DNA from: Methylobacterium brachythecii
GTDB taxonomy: Bacteria; Pseudomonadota; Alphaproteobacteria; Rhizobiales; Beijerinckiaceae
Direction of reading: 5' to 3'
Assembly: GCF_014196345.1 (NCBI RefSeq)
Contig: NZ_JACIDN010000006.1
Coordinates: 248,001-312,000, forward strand
Length of the DNA: 64,000 bases
In this document: positions 62,710 to 64,000 of the stretch, piece by piece
How positions within the stretch are numbered: the first letter of the stretch is position 1
Layout: each line of letters begins with the position of its first letter
Translations under genes and position numbers: made by a program
Notes under the pieces: generated by a model
The model's database searches: none
What the model was told of the DNA's origin: nothing
Seen by the model: only the letters and a program-made list of their open reading frames with translations

Positions 62710-63734
62710 TCGGCGGCCTCCTTGGTTTCGGAGCTTGCCGTCTCGCCGAATGCCCGCGTTGGGGCAGGGAAGCCGCAGCTCGTCCCGTCGACGACCTGGA
62801 CCTGGTCCTCCCAGGGCAGCCGGTACCGGCCGGCGGCGAGGTCGTGCATGTAGGTGTAGGGGCAATCCTGCGCACCGCCCTTCACAGCCGTGTAGCCGCG
62901 GTGGCCGAACTGGTAGATGTTGTTCTCGACGCCCCAGTGGATGCGTGCCTCGCGCACGAGGTCGGGCCGGACCTCCGCCGTGATGATCTCGTCGACCCGC
63001 CCCGTCGTGCCATGGGCGATGACAGTGCCGTCGAAGTTCACAATCATGCCTTCGCCCATGGAGTCGAAGCTGCCGTCCGTGCCGCACATGCAGACATTGG
63101 CGGTCACCATCAGGTTGCAGAAGGCGTTGGACTGGTTGGTGAAGCGCCAGGATTGCCGGATCGGCGCGGTGTAGCCGGCGGTGCGGATCATGATCTCCGC
63201 GCCCTTGTAGGCGCATTCGCGCGCCATCTCCGGGAACATGCCGTCGTGGCAGATGATTAGCGCAAGCTTGGCGCCCTTCGGCCCGTCGATGACCGGGATT
63301 CCGAGATTGCCGGGCTCCCAGGGCTCGACCGGCACCCAGGGATGCATCTTGCGATAGTAGAGCTTCAGCTCGCCCTGATCATCGATGACGACGCCGGAAT
63401 TGTAGGGGTAGCCGCCGGGATTGTACTCCATGATGGAGAAACAGCCCCAGATCCTGTTGTCGATGCAGGCCTGCTTGAAGGCGGCGACTTCCGGCCCGTC
63501 GAGGCTGCACATGATCTCCGGGTTTGTGTCCATCGACAGCCCGTGCAGGGCGTATTCGGGAAACACCACTAGATCCATCGTGCCGAGATTGGCGCGGGCC
63601 TTGGCCACCAGCTCGACGATGCGCGCGGTCTGGGCCGCGAGGTCGGCCTTGGTGACGACGTTCGGCAGCTGCAGCTGCACGAGGCCGATGACCACGCCGT
63701 TGGGCGATTTGTTCAGTCCGCCAAGTCCGTTCAT
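62706..63734 (-). CDS. amiF: Formamidase AmiF
   Basis: A 342-residue nitrilase-superfamily amidase releasing ammonia from formamide. It begins [20 protein letters not shown], the AmiF N-terminus. Catalytic Glu60 (FPEYALHG), Lys129 (YYRKMHPW) and Cys162 (ICHDGMFPE) are in place, with the same 33-residue Lys-Cys spacing as in Helicobacter AmiF. There is no signal peptide, so it is cytoplasmic, complementing the exported FmdA-type enzyme at 43148-44587. AGGACC precedes the ATG; it is translationally coupled to biuH. Confidence 0.95.
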   Translation of the reverse strand: MNGLGGLNKSPNGVVIGLVQLQLPNVVTKADLAAQTARIVELVAKARANLGTMDLVVFPEYALHGLSMDTNPEIMCSLDGPEVAAFKQACIDNRIWGCFSIMEYNPGGYPYNSGVVIDDQGELKLYYRKMHPWVPVEPWEPGNLGIPVIDGPKGAKLALIICHDGMFPEMARECAYKGAEIMIRTAGYTAPIRQSWRFTNQSNAFCNLMVTANVCMCGTDGSFDSMGEGMIVNFDGTVIAHGTTGRVDEIITAEVRPDLVREARIHWGVENNIYQFGHRGYTAVKGGAQDCPYTYMHDLAAGRYRLPWEDQVQVVDGTSCGFPAPTRAFGETASSETKEAAE

Positions 63735-63742
63735 GGCAGGTC

Positions 63743-64000
63743 CTATTTCGAGAGGGAGAGCTCGCCCGGAGCACCGGCAAGCGCCCGCTCCGTGGACGAG
63801 GTCGCGATCAGCAGCGCGAGGGTGAGCACGTAGGGCGCCGCGTAGAACAGGTAATACCCCTGGGAGATGCCGACGGATTGGAGCGCCGGCCCGAGGGCGC
63901 CGGCCCCACCGAAGAGCAAGGCCGCGCCGAAGCAGGCCAGCGGGTTCCAGCGGGCGAAGATCACGAGCGCGACCGCCATCAGGCCCTGGCCGGAGGAGAC
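63743..64000 (-). CDS. BMP-family ABC transporter permease, C-terminal part
   Basis: The frame is open to the right edge of the window and ends at 63743, giving the last 85 residues of an inner-membrane permease: GQGLMAVALVIFARWNPLAC, then GGAGALGPALQSVGI and a final helix YVLTLALLIATSS. This is the usual C-terminus of the second permease of nucleoside-type BMP ABC importers (YufQ/NupQ). It lies eight bases upstream of amiF, so the operon order is permease, amiF, biuH, ATPase; a binding protein and another permease are expected outside the window. Confidence 0.85.
   Translation of the reverse strand, partial: VSSGQGLMAVALVIFARWNPLACFGAALLFGGAGALGPALQSVGISQGYYLFYAAPYVLTLALLIATSSTERALAGAPGELSLSK

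Noticed and set aside
1..64000. tRNA, rRNA, CRISPR arrays, prophage genes and att sites
   Set aside because: I looked for cloverleaf-like segments, regularly spaced repeats and phage or integrase motifs and saw none.

Overview
The window is high-GC DNA from an alphaproteobacterium, most likely a Methylobacterium-like member of the Hyphomicrobiales. The gene families, the abundant LysR regulators and the small DUF6894-type proteins fit that lineage, but no taxonomic marker gene is present. All functional calls rest on protein motifs, gene order and recalled family features; no database search was possible.

The first 8.9 kb is ordinary chromosome: unrecognised small genes, a GH13 trehalose-synthase-like enzyme, a ClpP-like protease, a small gene broken by a stop codon, and a PACE efflux pump with its own divergent LysR regulator.

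From 9.0 to 38.2 kb lies a nearly complete purine catabolic locus. Uptake: a Tsx-like outer-membrane channel, an AzgA-type permease and an NCS2 xanthine/urate permease. Deamination and oxidation: guanine deaminase, then xanthine dehydrogenase (xdhA, xdhB) with xdhC and a molybdopterin-binding protein. Ring opening: membrane urate hydroxylase PuuD with a cytochrome c tail, 5-hydroxyisourate hydrolase, and an allantoinase fused to OHCU decarboxylase. Ureide breakdown: ureidoglycine aminohydrolase and ureidoglycolate lyase, which releases glyoxylate. Directly beside the last steps is a complete beta-hydroxyaspartate cycle set (bhcA, B, C, D and the IclR regulator bhcR), which turns glyoxylate plus glycine into oxaloacetate. 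The locus therefore appears to carry purine carbon through to central metabolism. The allantoate-hydrolysing step is the one enzyme not seen. A CTTCCGAWNNNTTCG motif recurs upstream of several of these genes and may be a shared operator.

At about 38.3 kb a short relic of an IS3-type transposase marks a junction. To its right (38.5-64 kb) is a second nitrogen-scavenging block. It holds a second molybdenum hydroxylase (FAD protein plus fused Fe-S/Moco protein, like E. coli YgfM/XdhD), a second allantoinase, an exported acetamidase/formamidase, an NCS1 permease and a hydantoin-racemase-like protein. It also holds a Liv-type ABC importer whose permease and both ATPases are fused into one protein, an AtzG/AtzE/AtzH-like amidase set, adenine deaminase, allophanate hydrolase, biuret hydrolase, formamidase AmiF and a BMP-type ABC importer that runs off the window. 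Together these suggest use of adenine, ureides, biuret and formamide as nitrogen sources. A GntR regulator and a LysR regulator sit inside this block with candidate operators nearby.
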